A DNA stretch of 64,000 nt from Selenihalanaerobacter shriftii (GCF_900167185.1 NZ_FUWM01000005.1:1-64000); one strand, 5' to 3'. Positions 18,416 to 28,684 are shown, counted from the first letter of the stretch. The notes: generated by a model from the sequence alone, not told the origin. Program-made: numbers and translations.

Positions 18416-19522
18416 ATGAAGGTAATTATTACTGGTGGTGGAACTGGAGGGCATATCTATCCTGGTTTAGCTATTGCTAAAAGTATTGAAGATAAATATT
18501 CGCAAGCTAAAATTTTATTTGTCGGTAATGCCGACGGTTTAGAAGCAGATATAGTTCCGCAAGTAGGTTATGAATTAGCTACTATTTCTAGTAAAGGTTT
18601 ACCAAGAAAGATTTCATTAGATATTTTAAAGAGCTTATTTTTAAGTGGAGTAGGTGTTTGGCAAGCTAGGAGTCTAATTACCTCTTTTCAACCGAATATA
18701 GTAATTGGAACCGGAGGGTATGTTAGTGGTCCAGTGATGTTAGTGGCGGCTTTACTTAAAGAGAAGACAATTATTCATGAGCAAAATGCCTATCCCGGAT
18801 TGACTAATAAATTATTGGCAAGATTAGTAGATAAAGTAGCATTAAGTAGTCAGGATGCTAAGGAACATTTTAATGTAAGTACTGATTTAATTTGGACTGG
18901 AAATCCGATTCGCAAAGAGGTTATTCAAGCTAAGAAAAAAGAAAGTTGTCAAGAATTAGGTCTAGATATCGAAAAGAAAATAATATTAGTTTTTGGAGGT
19001 AGTAGAGGGGCTAAGAGTATTAATCAGGCTATGAAGGCTGTTTATAAATTAGCTCAAAAAAACTCACAAATTCAAGTTTTACATATTACTGGCAAGAATG
19101 ATTTTCATCGTGTTAAAGAAGATGCTACTACTTTGGGTATATCTGAATTGGAAAAGGGCAATATTATTATTAAGTCTTATCTATATAATATGGCAGCCGG
19201 TTTAGCAGCAGCAGATTTAGTGATTTCTAGAGCAGGAGCTACAGGTTTAGCAGAAATAACTGCTAGAGGTATTCCTGCTATTTTAATTCCTTATCCTTAT
19301 GCTGCTGAGAATCATCAAGAACATAATGCTCGTTCTTTAGAAAAAAGAGGTGCAGCTAAAGTGATTTTAGATGATGAGTTAACAGGTGAAAAATTAGTTA
19401 AAGAAGTTAATAATTTGATTTTTGACCAAGATAAATTAAAGTCAATGGCACAAGCCAGTAAAAAATTGGGAAAGCCAGAAGCTGTAGAGAATATATTGAG
19501 GTTGGTTGAAGAATTAATTTAA
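18416..19522 (+). CDS. murG: lipid II-forming GlcNAc transferase MurG
   Basis: 368 residues, GT-B fold. N-terminal TGGGTGGHIYPG loop binds the lipid acceptor and diphosphate, and HEQNAYPG and the C-terminal RAGATGLAEI segment bind UDP-GlcNAc. Adds GlcNAc to lipid I at the inner membrane face. Full length. Confidence 0.98.
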   Translation: MKVIITGGGTGGHIYPGLAIAKSIEDKYSQAKILFVGNADGLEADIVPQVGYELATISSKGLPRKISLDILKSLFLSGVGVWQARSLITSFQPNIVIGTGGYVSGPVMLVAALLKEKTIIHEQNAYPGLTNKLLARLVDKVALSSQDAKEHFNVSTDLIWTGNPIRKEVIQAKKKESCQELGLDIEKKIILVFGGSRGAKSINQAMKAVYKLAQKNSQIQVLHITGKNDFHRVKEDATTLGISELEKGNIIIKSYLYNMAAGLAAADLVISRAGATGLAEITARGIPAILIPYPYAAENHQEHNARSLEKRGAAKVILDDELTGEKLVKEVNNLIFDQDKLKSMAQASKKLGKPEAVENILRLVEELI

Positions 19523-19624
19523 ATAGGATTTATTATAGATTGGGACAAGTTATGGTTTAACATTTTATGAAGCAACTGCATATTATAGCATATGGCTTGG
19601 AGAAAAAGGAGTGAAATAGGTATT

Positions 19625-21031
19625 ATGGAAGGAAAAGATAGGATCCACTTAATTGGAGTTGGAGGGATTGGCATGAGTGGAATTGCCAATCTTTTGATTG
19701 ATCTAGATTATGAAGTAAGCGGTTCAGATCTTAAAGATTCAGAAATTATTTTTAAATTACGTAGTAAAGGTGCACAAATTCATATCGGTCATAGTGCTGA
19801 AAACATTGAAGAGGTAGATATTGTAGTATTTTCTTCAGCAATTCCTGAAGATAACCCTGAATTATTAGAAGCTAAAGAAAAAGGATTGCCTATCTTAAAA
19901 CGAGCAGAGATGGTAGCTAAATTGATGAAACGGCAAAAAGGAATAGCTATTTCTGGAACTCATGGTAAAACAACAACAACTTCTATGCTAACGACTGTTT
20001 TAGAAAAAAACAATTTAGATCCTACAGTTCTAATAGGAGGGGAATTAGATTTAATTAATGGAAATGCTAAATTAGGAAATGGAGATTATTTTATAACAGA
20101 AGCTGATGAGAGTGATGGATCTTTATTATTCATGGATCCAGAAACTGGAGTAGTAACTAATATTGAAGCAGATCATTTAGATTATTATGGGTCTAAGGAA
20201 GCAATTAAGGATACTTTTATTAAATTTTTAAATAAACTACCTGCAACCGGAACCGGAATAGTCTGTTTAGATGATGAGGAGATTATTGAGATAGTAGAAG
20301 AAATAGATAATGATTTGATTACTTATGGTTTAAATGATGAAGCAAATTTAGTTGCTAAAGATGTTGAGTTAAAGAAATTTGGATCAATTTCTAAAATTTA
20401 TTATCAAGGCAAGAAACTAGGTAAGTTAAAATTAAATGTACCAGGGGAACATAATTTAACTAATGCTTTAGCTACTATTGGTATTGGTCTACATATTGGG
20501 TTAAATTTTGAAGAAATAAATAGTGCTTTAGAAGAATTTATAGGAGTAGGTAGAAGGTTTGAAAAGAAAGGGAGTTATAGAGGGGCAGTAATAGTCGATG
20601 ATTATGCTCATCATCCTACAGAAATCAAAGCTACTTTAAAGGCTACTAAGAATATGAATTTTGATCGAATAATTGCTATTTTTCAACCACATAGGTATAC
20701 TAGAACTCAATTTTTATTAGAAGAGTTTAGTAAAGCTTTTAATGACGCTGATGAAATAATTATTACTGATATTTATTCGGCAGGTGAAACTCCAATTCCA
20801 GGGATTAATTCTGAAAAGTTAGTAGATTTAATTAAAGAATCAACTTTTACTAAGGTAAGGTTGATCTCTGAATTAGATGAGATTTATGAATACCTTAAAA
20901 GCATGACAGAAGCCGGTGATTTAATCTTAACTTTAGGGGCTGGTAATATTTATAAAGTAGGTGAAAGGTTAGCATCAGCTCAAGTCGGGATTGAATTGGA
21001 AGATTCTAGTGAATTAACTATGGGGGTTTAG
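19625..21031 (+). CDS. murC: UDP-MurNAc:L-alanine ligase MurC
   Basis: 468 residues from the chosen ATG. N-terminal nucleotide fold IHLIGVGGIGMSG, ATP loop GTHGKTTTT, then EADESDGS and the C-terminal DDYAHHPTEI motif. First amino acid ligase of the pathway. An upstream ATG at 19592 would add eleven residues that do not look like MurC; AAGGAGTG at 19606-19613 favours 19625, although at a long spacing of 11-12 bases. Confidence 0.95.
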   Translation: MEGKDRIHLIGVGGIGMSGIANLLIDLDYEVSGSDLKDSEIIFKLRSKGAQIHIGHSAENIEEVDIVVFSSAIPEDNPELLEAKEKGLPILKRAEMVAKLMKRQKGIAISGTHGKTTTTSMLTTVLEKNNLDPTVLIGGELDLINGNAKLGNGDYFITEADESDGSLLFMDPETGVVTNIEADHLDYYGSKEAIKDTFIKFLNKLPATGTGIVCLDDEEIIEIVEEIDNDLITYGLNDEANLVAKDVELKKFGSISKIYYQGKKLGKLKLNVPGEHNLTNALATIGIGLHIGLNFEEINSALEEFIGVGRRFEKKGSYRGAVIVDDYAHHPTEIKATLKATKNMNFDRIIAIFQPHRYTRTQFLLEEFSKAFNDADEIIITDIYSAGETPIPGINSEKLVDLIKESTFTKVRLISELDEIYEYLKSMTEAGDLILTLGAGNIYKVGERLASAQVGIELEDSSELTMGV

Positions 21032-21034
21032 ACT

Positions 21035-21937
21035 ATGAAAGTAATTCATAAGGATAAATTACAAGAGATAGTTAAAGGAGAAACTAGATTAAATGAACCG
21101 TTAAAATTTCATACATCGTTTCGAGTAGGTGGACCTGCTGAAGTTTTAGTTATTCCTCAGGATGTTCAAGATTTAAAAAGAATTATAAGTTACTTAAATA
21201 GCCAAAATATTAAATATATTGCGATTGGAAATGGAACAAATTTGCTGATAAATGATGATGGTCTTTCTGGAGTGGTAATTAAAATAGCTGGAAATATAAA
21301 TCATATTAAGATAGACGAAGATATAATTTATGCTGGAGCTGGTGCTATTCTACCAACAGTAACTAAAAGAGCTTCTCAGCAAGGATTAAGTGGTTTAGAG
21401 TTTGCAGCTGGGTTACCTGCCACAGTAGGAGGAGCTACTGTTATGAATGCTGGAATTGGTAGCCTTAATGATATGAGTGAAATTGTAAGGAAAGTACGTA
21501 TAATTTCATCTACTGGAGAATTAAAAGTATTTTCACAAAAAGAATGTAAATTTGAATATAGAAGTAGTAGATTTCAAGTTGAAGATTGCATTATTATAGA
21601 GGTAGAGTTTAAATTGAAGCATGCAGACCCGAAAGAGATTAAAAGCAAGATTAAAGAATTAATTAGTAAACGAAAGAGTAGCCAACCTCTCAATTTTCCT
21701 AATGCTGGTTGCATATTTAAGAATCCTGAATCAGACTATGCTGGAAGATTAATTGATGAAGTTGGTGCTAAAGGCATGCGGATTGGTGGTGCCAAAGTTT
21801 CTGAAAAGCACGCGAATTTTATTGTGAATACAGGAGATGCTACTGCTCAAAATATAATAGATTTAATCAATAAAGTTCAAAATTTAATTACAAAAGAGTA
21901 TGGAATTGAATTAGAAAAAGAGGTTAAATTTTTATAG
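21035..21937 (+). CDS. murB: UDP-N-acetylenolpyruvoylglucosamine reductase MurB
   Basis: 300 residues, FAD-dependent reductase making UDP-MurNAc. FAD-binding segments GNGTNLLI (about 65-72) and GLPATVGGATVMNAG (126-140) and substrate motif YRSSRF (175-180) are present. The proton-donor position, Ser in most characterised enzymes (AGSxFKNP), is Cys226 here (AGCIFKNP). It starts three bases after murC. Confidence 0.96.
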   Translation: MKVIHKDKLQEIVKGETRLNEPLKFHTSFRVGGPAEVLVIPQDVQDLKRIISYLNSQNIKYIAIGNGTNLLINDDGLSGVVIKIAGNINHIKIDEDIIYAGAGAILPTVTKRASQQGLSGLEFAAGLPATVGGATVMNAGIGSLNDMSEIVRKVRIISSTGELKVFSQKECKFEYRSSRFQVEDCIIIEVEFKLKHADPKEIKSKIKELISKRKSSQPLNFPNAGCIFKNPESDYAGRLIDEVGAKGMRIGGAKVSEKHANFIVNTGDATAQNIIDLINKVQNLITKEYGIELEKEVKFL

Positions 21938-21954
21938 ATTAGGAGGTGACATTT

Positions 21955-23217
21955 GTGGATAGTTTTATAGTTCAAGGAGGTAATAGGTTAATTGGTGAAG
22001 TGGAAATTAGTGGTGCTAAGAATGCTGTTTTACCCATCTTGGCAGGCACAGTACTATCTTCAGGCAAAAATGTGATTCGTGAAATTCCTTTATTGCGTGA
22101 TGTAAAAGTAATGAAGGAAGTACTAGGTACTTTAGGAGCAGATGTCAGTCAAGAAAATGATGTGATATCTGTTGATTCTAGTTTGATAGACTCTTGTGAA
22201 ATCCCTGAATATTTAATGAGAAAGATGAGAGCAACTATCTTTTTAATGGGACCGTTATTAGCTAGATTTAATGAAGTGCGGATTTCTCAGCCAGGAGGTT
22301 GTAGCATTGGACCGCGACCAATTGATTTACATATAAAAGGATTGAAAGCATTAGGAGTTGAATTTACTGAGGGTCACGGTTATTTAGAAGGTAAGGCTGA
22401 TGAGTTAGTAGGTGCTGATATTCACCTTGATTTTCCAAGTGTGGGTGCTACTGAGAATATTATGATGGCAGCTACTAAAGCTAAAGGCACTACAATAATT
22501 AGAAATGCTGCTAAGGAACCAGAGATTATAGATTTACAGAACTTCTTAAATGGAATGGGAGCTCAAATTAGAGGAGCCGGAACTGATTTGATTAAGATTA
22601 AAGGGGTTCAAAAATTAGAATCAATTGATTATACTGTTATTCCTGACCGGATTGAGACTGGAACATTTATGGTAGCAGCTGCCATAACTAATGGTGATAT
22701 TTTATTAAATAATGTGATTCCAGAACATGTAGAACCAATAATTGCTAAATTGATAGAGGCGGGAGTTGAAGTTAAGCATAACCAAGATCAAATAAAAGTC
22801 ACAGGAGTTCCAAAGGTGAAAGCTGTTGATGTTAAGACATTACCTTATCCTGGTTTTGCAACTGATATGCAGCCACAATTCATGACAATGCTTTCAGTAG
22901 CTGAAGGGACTAGTGTAGTTACTGAAACTATATTTGAGAATCGCCTTAAGCATGCAGATGAATTAAGAAGAATGGGGGCTGATATAAGAATTGAGAGTCG
23001 TTCTGCTATTATAAATGGTATCGAAAGATTATCAGGATCTGTTGTAGAAGCTAGTGATTTAAGGGCAGGAGCTGCATTAGTTTTAGCTGGATTATTAGCT
23101 AAAGGGGAGACAAGAATAGATAGTATTTATCATATTGACCGCGGTTATGAGAACTTAGAGAGTAAGATTAATAACTTAGGAGGACAGATTACTCGGTTGA
23201 GTACTACCTCAGTTTAA
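21955..23217 (+). CDS. murA: UDP-GlcNAc 1-carboxyvinyltransferase MurA
   Basis: 420 residues from GTG 21955. AGGAGGTG at 21941-21948 is clearly its ribosome binding site; an in-frame GTG at 21946 lies inside that site and is rejected. Catalytic Cys116 lies in PGGCSIGPRP, the fosfomycin target, so the enzyme should be sensitive. It transfers enolpyruvate from PEP to UDP-GlcNAc, the first committed wall step, and feeds MurB encoded just upstream. Confidence 0.97.
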   Translation: MDSFIVQGGNRLIGEVEISGAKNAVLPILAGTVLSSGKNVIREIPLLRDVKVMKEVLGTLGADVSQENDVISVDSSLIDSCEIPEYLMRKMRATIFLMGPLLARFNEVRISQPGGCSIGPRPIDLHIKGLKALGVEFTEGHGYLEGKADELVGADIHLDFPSVGATENIMMAATKAKGTTIIRNAAKEPEIIDLQNFLNGMGAQIRGAGTDLIKIKGVQKLESIDYTVIPDRIETGTFMVAAAITNGDILLNNVIPEHVEPIIAKLIEAGVEVKHNQDQIKVTGVPKVKAVDVKTLPYPGFATDMQPQFMTMLSVAEGTSVVTETIFENRLKHADELRRMGADIRIESRSAIINGIERLSGSVVEASDLRAGAALVLAGLLAKGETRIDSIYHIDRGYENLESKINNLGGQITRLSTTSV

Positions 23218-23243
23218 TAAGAAGGGTAAGGAGGAGAAAATTA

Positions 23244-24179
23244 ATGGATGAAAAGGTAGCTGTAGTCTGTGGTGGAAGGTCAGCAGAAAGAGAGATTTCA
23301 TTAAAGACTGGTAAGGCTATTTATAAAGCCTTAAAGTCATCTAATATAGATGTTATTCAATTAGACCCACAGGCTGATAATTTTCACCAAATACTAAAAG
23401 AAACTGAAATAGATGTAGCATTTATTGCCCTCCATGGTAGATATGGGGAGGATGGTACAATACAAGGTTTATTTGAAATAGAAGATATTCCTTATACTGG
23501 TTCAGGAGTTTTAGCCAGTGCACTGGCTATGGATAAAGTAATTTCTAAAAAGCTATTTAAGCAAGAGGAAATCTGCACTCCTACATTTGAGGTCTTAAAT
23601 AAAAATAATTGGCAAAATAAAGATGAAAATTTAGTTGAAAAGTTGGTAGATAATTTAGGGTTACCTTTAGTAGTAAAACCTGCATTAGAAGGATCTAGTT
23701 TAGGATTATCAATTGTAGATAAAGCAGAAGATATAATTAATGCAATAGATACAGCTTTTGAGTATGACACTGAGATATTAATTGAGGAATACATAGATGG
23801 TAAAGAGATTACGGTTGGAGTTTTAGGTAATCAAGAGCTTTTGATTTTACCAATAATAGAAATTAAACCAAAAGAAGGAATTTATGATTTTACAGCTAAA
23901 TATACAAAAGGGATGACAGAATTTATTATTCCTGCTCAAATAGATGAAGAGGTCTATAGAGAATCAGAAAAGATGGCTTATAAAGCATATAAAGAATTGA
24001 AATGTTGTGGTATGGCTAGAGTAGATTTAATACTTTCTACTAACGGAAAGCCATATGTTTTAGAAGTAAATACTATTCCTGGTATGACTGAGACTAGTTT
24101 GTTACCACAAGCATCAAAGGCAGCAGGAATTGAATTTACAGAGTTAGTAATTAAGATTTTAGAGTATGCTTTAGAATGA
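23244..24179 (+). CDS. ddl: D-alanine:D-alanine ligase
   Basis: 311 residues, ATP-grasp fold. Starts with the VVCGGRSAEREISL motif. The EGSSLGLS loop and the DFTAKYTKG loop agree with D-Ala-D-Ala specificity, and ARVDLILSTNGKPYVLEVN holds metal ligands near the end. Makes the dipeptide used by MurF. AGGAGGAG lies before the ATG. Confidence 0.97.
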   Translation: MDEKVAVVCGGRSAEREISLKTGKAIYKALKSSNIDVIQLDPQADNFHQILKETEIDVAFIALHGRYGEDGTIQGLFEIEDIPYTGSGVLASALAMDKVISKKLFKQEEICTPTFEVLNKNNWQNKDENLVEKLVDNLGLPLVVKPALEGSSLGLSIVDKAEDIINAIDTAFEYDTEILIEEYIDGKEITVGVLGNQELLILPIIEIKPKEGIYDFTAKYTKGMTEFIIPAQIDEEVYRESEKMAYKAYKELKCCGMARVDLILSTNGKPYVLEVNTIPGMTETSLLPQASKAAGIEFTELVIKILEYALE

Positions 24180-24190
24180 TGATAATATAA

Positions 24191-24215
24191 AGGCGCAGGA
24201 CCTTCTGCGTCTTTA
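24191..24215 (+). terminator. weak hairpin between ddl and ftsQ
   Basis: GGCGCAGGA and TCTGCGTC flank a short loop and are followed by only a few T residues. It may attenuate transcription between ddl and ftsQ without ending it. Confidence 0.4.
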
Positions 24216-24275
24216 ACACTTCATTAATAAATATTAATGCTTTCATAAATGCATTAATTTAAAGGAGTGAGTTAG

Positions 24276-24977
24276 TTGCAAAGAAGGGAATATTTTTTAA
24301 TTTCTTTGAGTTTAGTTTTTATTATATCTATGTTAACTTTCATAAATTCAAATTTTTTTGATTTAGCTGAAATAAAGGTTAGTGGTAATAAAATTTTGAA
24401 TAATAAACAAGTAATTAAATTTACAAGATTAAATAAAGGCCAGAATATATTTCAACTCGATTTTGATAAAATAAGTTCAAGATTAATGGTTAAACCACAA
24501 ATAGAGGGAGTGATTTTAAAACGCCATTTTCCCTCAATGGTAAGAATTGTAGTTGATGAAAGAGAACCATTAGTGGCTGTTTTAGAAAATGATAGTTATC
24601 TGTTAATCAGTAAGAAGGGGTGGATTATATCTAAGGTGCAAAATTCATCTGATCTTAATTGTCCTATTTTAGAAGGGGTTACAATTAAGAAAAATAATAA
24701 TAAGGTGAAAGTTGATAAAAAGTTAAAGATGGTCTTTCAATATTTAAGCAAAATAGATGGAGAATTTATTAAATTAGCCAATAAAATTAAGATAAAAGAG
24801 AATGGTAATCTTAGTTTATCTTCTAATTCTAGTATAGTTAAATTTGGACAACCTGTTAGAGTAGAATATAAGATCAAATTATTTAATCAAATATATGATG
24901 ATCTAAATAAAAAAGGGAAATCATTTGATTATATTAATTTAAAATATTATAATAATCCGGTAATTAAGCTAAAATAA
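24276..24977 (+). CDS. ftsQ: cell division protein FtsQ/DivIB
   Basis: 233 residues: short cytoplasmic tail, one membrane helix (about 6-26), then a POTRA domain (about 30-100, FDLAEIKVSGNKIL onwards) and a beta domain. It stabilises the FtsL-FtsB complex at the septum. The start is TTG with AAAGGAGTGA 8 bases upstream. Sequence is divergent, but topology, POTRA pattern and position before ftsA support it. Confidence 0.9.
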   Translation: MQRREYFLISLSLVFIISMLTFINSNFFDLAEIKVSGNKILNNKQVIKFTRLNKGQNIFQLDFDKISSRLMVKPQIEGVILKRHFPSMVRIVVDEREPLVAVLENDSYLLISKKGWIISKVQNSSDLNCPILEGVTIKKNNNKVKVDKKLKMVFQYLSKIDGEFIKLANKIKIKENGNLSLSSNSSIVKFGQPVRVEYKIKLFNQIYDDLNKKGKSFDYINLKYYNNPVIKLK

Positions 24978-25144
24978 TGAATTTTTTTAATAAAATTTAT
25001 TATAAAAAGAGGAAATTAGTAGTTTATGTTGAAAATATCACATAAGAGAATTAATAATTTCAAATTTAAGGAAGACATACAAGTTATGTTTAAATATATC
25101 AATTAAATTAATATCTGTCGTCGGTTTAGAAAGGAGGACAATTA

Positions 25145-26434
25145 GTGACAGAACGTAGAATTATAACTGGTTTAGATATCGGTACGACAAAAATATGTGC
25201 TATTATAGCTGAGGTTAGTAATGATGAAATTTTAGATATAATTGGGATAGGAACTAGTCCTTCCGTTGGATTAAGAAAAGGTGTGGTAGTTGATATTGAT
25301 GACACTGTTAATTCAATAGAAACAGCAATTATGAATGCAGAGAGAATGGCTGGGATTGAGGTAGACTCTGTATATGTAGGGATAGCTGGTTCACATATTT
25401 CTTCTATAAATAGTCATGGAGTAGTTGCAATTACAGGTGAGGATAAAGAGATTAGTCAAGAAGATATCGATAGAGTAATTGAAGCTTCACAGATTGTAGC
25501 TATACCTCCAGAAAGAAAGATCTTACATGTGTTACCGAGAGGCTTTGTGATAGATGGCTGTCAGAATATTAAACATCCATTAGGAATGTCAGGGGTAAGA
25601 TTAGAGGTGGAAACTCACATAGTTACTGGTTCTATAACCTCAATTGAGAATTTAATTAAAAGTGTACATAAAGTAGGTATAGATGTTGAAGATGTGGTTT
25701 TAGAACCTTTAGCAGCTAGTCAAGCGGTCTTATCTAATAGTGAGAAAGAATTAGGTGTGGTTTTAGTTGATATTGGAGGAGGAACTACTGATGTAGCTAT
25801 CTTTAAGGATGGTAGCATCTGGTATACGTCTGTTCTTCCAGTAGGAGGAGATCATATTACTAGTGATATTGCAGTAGGTCTTCGAACTCCGATTACTACT
25901 GCTGAGGAGATTAAAATTAGTGATGGATATGCATCAGCAGATATGGTGAGCGAAGATGAAGAGGTAGAAGTATTAACTACTAGTGGACAAGACTTCAAAA
26001 AAGTTTCTCGCAAATTACTTTGTGAAATTATAGAGCCTAGAGTTGATGAAATGTTTACCTTAGTTCAACAAGAAATTAAGGAATCGGGGTATGATGGTCT
26101 ATTACCTGCTGGGATAGTAATTACTGGTGGAGCTTCATTAATGAAAAGGCTTGCAGAATTAGCTTCTGATAAATTAGAATTACCTGTTAGGAGAGGTATT
26201 CCTAAAAAAGCAGATGATCTAGCTGATTTTGCTAGTAATAATATATATAAAGTTGGCAAGCAAGAAGCGAATATATCTGAAGGTAGTACAGCTATATTTG
26301 CTACAGGAATAGGATTAGTCTGTTATGGTAGTGAACAAGAACCTGAACAGCCTATTATAAAAAAGGGGCAGAAAAAAGAAGGTATGAATAATTTATTAAA
26401 TAGAGTTAGAGGTTGGTTTGAAGATGTCTTTTAA
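25145..26434 (+). CDS. ftsA: cell division protein FtsA
   Basis: 429 residues, actin-like ATPase with the phosphate loop ITGLDIGTTKICAII near the start, a 1C domain, and VLVDIGGGTTDVA in the second half. A C-terminal amphipathic helix (NLLNRVRGWFEDVF) anchors it to the membrane. It tethers FtsZ filaments. Starts with GTG behind AAAGGAGGAC. ftsZ follows 23 bases later. Confidence 0.97.
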   Translation: MTERRIITGLDIGTTKICAIIAEVSNDEILDIIGIGTSPSVGLRKGVVVDIDDTVNSIETAIMNAERMAGIEVDSVYVGIAGSHISSINSHGVVAITGEDKEISQEDIDRVIEASQIVAIPPERKILHVLPRGFVIDGCQNIKHPLGMSGVRLEVETHIVTGSITSIENLIKSVHKVGIDVEDVVLEPLAASQAVLSNSEKELGVVLVDIGGGTTDVAIFKDGSIWYTSVLPVGGDHITSDIAVGLRTPITTAEEIKISDGYASADMVSEDEEVEVLTTSGQDFKKVSRKLLCEIIEPRVDEMFTLVQQEIKESGYDGLLPAGIVITGGASLMKRLAELASDKLELPVRRGIPKKADDLADFASNNIYKVGKQEANISEGSTAIFATGIGLVCYGSEQEPEQPIIKKGQKKEGMNNLLNRVRGWFEDVF

Positions 26435-26457
26435 TTTGATAGAGGAGGTAGCTTATC

Positions 26458-27549
26458 ATGTTTGAATTTTGTGCTGAAACAGAACAATTTGCTGATATAA
26501 AAGTTGTTGGTGTTGGCGGTGGTGGTAATAATGCTATCAACCGTATGATTGAATCTGATTTACAGGGTGTAGAATTTGTGGCTATTAATACTGATGCACA
26601 GGCTTTGGTTTCTTCAGAAGCTAGCATTACTCTTCAGATAGGTGAAAAGTTAACTAAAGGATTAGGAGCTGGTGCTAATCCTGAAATTGGACATGATGCT
26701 GCTGAAGAAAGTAGAGATATGATTGCTGAAAACTTAAAAGGATCGGATATGGTATTCATTACTGCTGGTATGGGAGGAGGTACTGGGACAGGTGCTGCTC
26801 CAGTAGTAGCAGAGGTGGCTAAAGAATTAGGAGCTTTAACAGTAGGAGTAGTAACTAAACCTTTTACAGTTGAAGGTAGAAAACGAATGGACAAAGCGGA
26901 ATATGGTGTTAATAATTTAAAAGAGAAAGTTGATACTTTAATCGTTATTCCTAATGATAGATTATTAGAAGTAGTTGAAAAACAGACTTCATTATTAGAA
27001 GCATTTGAAGTTGCTGATGATGTTTTACGGCAAGGTGTACAGGGGATCTCTGATTTGATTACTATTACTGGTTTAATTAATTTAGATTTTGCTGATGTAA
27101 AAACTATAATGACTGATGCAGGTTCTGCTTTGATGGGAATTGGAACTGCTGATGGAGAAAATAGAGCTGCTGAGGCAGCTGAAAAGGCTATAGATTCTCC
27201 TTTATTAGAGGCTTCTATTGATGGAGCTAAAGGTGTCTTATTAAATATTACAGGGGGAGTAGATTTAGGTTTACATGAAGCTAATGAAGCAGCTAAAATA
27301 GTATCTGAAGTAGCAGATTCTAATGCTAATATCATATTAGGTGCTGTGGTTGATGAAGAGATGGAAAATCAAGTAAAAGTAACTGTAATCGCTACTGGTT
27401 TTGATGAAGTTAACCAAAATGAAGTTAAGACAGCAGAAGCAGGTGCTAATGCAGACCAAGATGACTACGAAGAAGAGTTAAATGATATCAAATCTTTTGC
27501 TGATGATGACCTAGATATACCGGCATTTTTAAGAAAAAATAAAGAATAA
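26458..27549 (+). CDS. ftsZ: cell division GTPase FtsZ
   Basis: 363 residues. Tubulin signature GGGTGTG at 106-112, N-terminal [14 protein letters not shown], and T7 loop [11 protein letters not shown]. After an acidic linker the conserved C-terminal peptide [12 protein letters not shown] binds FtsA. It polymerises into the Z ring. GAGGAGG lies before the ATG. It ends the dcw cluster. Confidence 0.99.
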   Translation: MFEFCAETEQFADIKVVGVGGGGNNAINRMIESDLQGVEFVAINTDAQALVSSEASITLQIGEKLTKGLGAGANPEIGHDAAEESRDMIAENLKGSDMVFITAGMGGGTGTGAAPVVAEVAKELGALTVGVVTKPFTVEGRKRMDKAEYGVNNLKEKVDTLIVIPNDRLLEVVEKQTSLLEAFEVADDVLRQGVQGISDLITITGLINLDFADVKTIMTDAGSALMGIGTADGENRAAEAAEKAIDSPLLEASIDGAKGVLLNITGGVDLGLHEANEAAKIVSEVADSNANIILGAVVDEEMENQVKVTVIATGFDEVNQNEVKTAEAGANADQDDYEEELNDIKSFADDDLDIPAFLRKNKE

Positions 27550-27556
27550 TTAATCA

Positions 27557-27589
27557 AATCTCGATCTCGTAAGGGGTCGAGATTTTTTT
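27557..27589 (+). terminator. terminator after ftsZ
   Basis: Stem AATCTCGA/TCGAGATT followed by a run of T. It separates the dcw cluster from spoIIGA. Confidence 0.9.
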
Positions 27590-27593
27590 AATT

Positions 27594-27623
27594 TTCGGCA
27601 TCTGATGACAAAATGGTTATAAT
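27594..27623 (+). promoter_or_regulatory. candidate spoIIGA promoter with Spo0A box
   Basis: TATAAT at 27618-27623 is preceded by TTCGGCA at 27594-27600, a perfect reverse-strand Spo0A box (TGNCGAA), which covers the -35 position. TGACAAA at 27606-27612 is a one-mismatch second box. In Bacillus the spoIIG promoter is Spo0A-activated at an equivalent place, so the same control is likely. Confidence 0.5.
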
Positions 27624-27739
27624 AAATGTAAATAAACAATTTATCATCTAAGAAAGATAAAAAGATCACAAAAAATAAAAATGAAGTTAGGAAGGTAATT
27701 TATCATTATAGTCTAATAAATATTATAGAGGGGAACAAA

Positions 27740-28660
27740 ATGCAATTAACTATTTATTTTGATTTAGTAATAATAATTAATTTAGTTATGAATTATTTAC
27801 TTTTATGGACAACAGCAAGGTTAATAAAAATTGACTATAGGATTTGGCAATTAAGTTTAAGTGCTATTTGTGGCACTGTATATACTATTTTAATTCTATT
27901 CCCTGAAATGCGGGGTTGGAATAATATAGTTATGTATTTTGTTATTTCTATAATAATGGTTAATGTAGCTTATATACCAATTAAAATTAAGAAATTTTTT
28001 AAAGCTATAGGATATTTTTATTTGATTACTTTTTTAGCTGCTGGGATACTAATGGCAGGGTATAATTTGAATGTTAAATCACAATTTTCAGAATTAACGG
28101 GTAATGTTAATCTTTCTTTACAAGATACTTGGATATTTCTATTTAGTATATTTATTTTATGGATAGTTGGTAAATTTAGTTGGAGAATATTTCAAGGGCA
28201 AGTTTCAACTGAAAGCTTTTTAGTTGATTTATTTATTAAATTTGATAATCAATCTTTAAAATTAGAAGGATTAGTAGATACAGGAAATCAATTAAGTGAT
28301 CCCTTAACTAAAACACCTGTAATCATTGTCGAATTAGAGACTATATTGGATATTCTTCCTGAAAATATTCTAAATATTTTCACAGAATATGATTTAGAGT
28401 CAGAAATTGAGGAGATTGCTGCTGTTTTAAGTAATACTTCTTGGGCAAAACGTTTTAGATTAATACCATTTTCAGCAATTGGTAGTCAAAATGGATTATT
28501 AATTGGATTAAAACCTGATAAAGTTATACTGAATTTATACGGGGAAGAGATAGTTACTCAATCTGTAATAATCGGTATTTATGATCAGCAGTTTAATCAA
28601 GAAGTCAGTTATACTGCTTTGGTAAATCCAAAGTTAGTTAATGTAGCGGTTCATAATTAA
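27740..28660 (+). CDS. spoIIGA: sporulation sigma-E processing protease SpoIIGA
   Basis: 306 residues: five membrane helices in the first half, then an aspartic-protease domain whose catalytic D180 lies in GLVDTGNQLSDPLT. Two copies pair to cleave pro-sigma-E in the mother cell after a signal from the forespore. It is followed by sigE 24 bases later, the standard spoIIG pair. Confidence 0.95.
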   Translation: MQLTIYFDLVIIINLVMNYLLLWTTARLIKIDYRIWQLSLSAICGTVYTILILFPEMRGWNNIVMYFVISIIMVNVAYIPIKIKKFFKAIGYFYLITFLAAGILMAGYNLNVKSQFSELTGNVNLSLQDTWIFLFSIFILWIVGKFSWRIFQGQVSTESFLVDLFIKFDNQSLKLEGLVDTGNQLSDPLTKTPVIIVELETILDILPENILNIFTEYDLESEIEEIAAVLSNTSWAKRFRLIPFSAIGSQNGLLIGLKPDKVILNLYGEEIVTQSVIIGIYDQQFNQEVSYTALVNPKLVNVAVHN

Positions 28661-28684
28661 TTATTACTAAGTTATGAAGGGGGG

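Noticed and set aside
25025-25105. 26-codon frame between ftsQ and ftsA
   Set aside because: No good ribosome binding site, AT-rich random-looking peptide, no sign of conservation.
26634-27335. 233-codon open frame on the - strand inside ftsZ
   Set aside because: It is antisense to a fully conserved gene, has no ribosome binding site, and its Ser/Pro/Ile-rich content mirrors the ftsZ codons.
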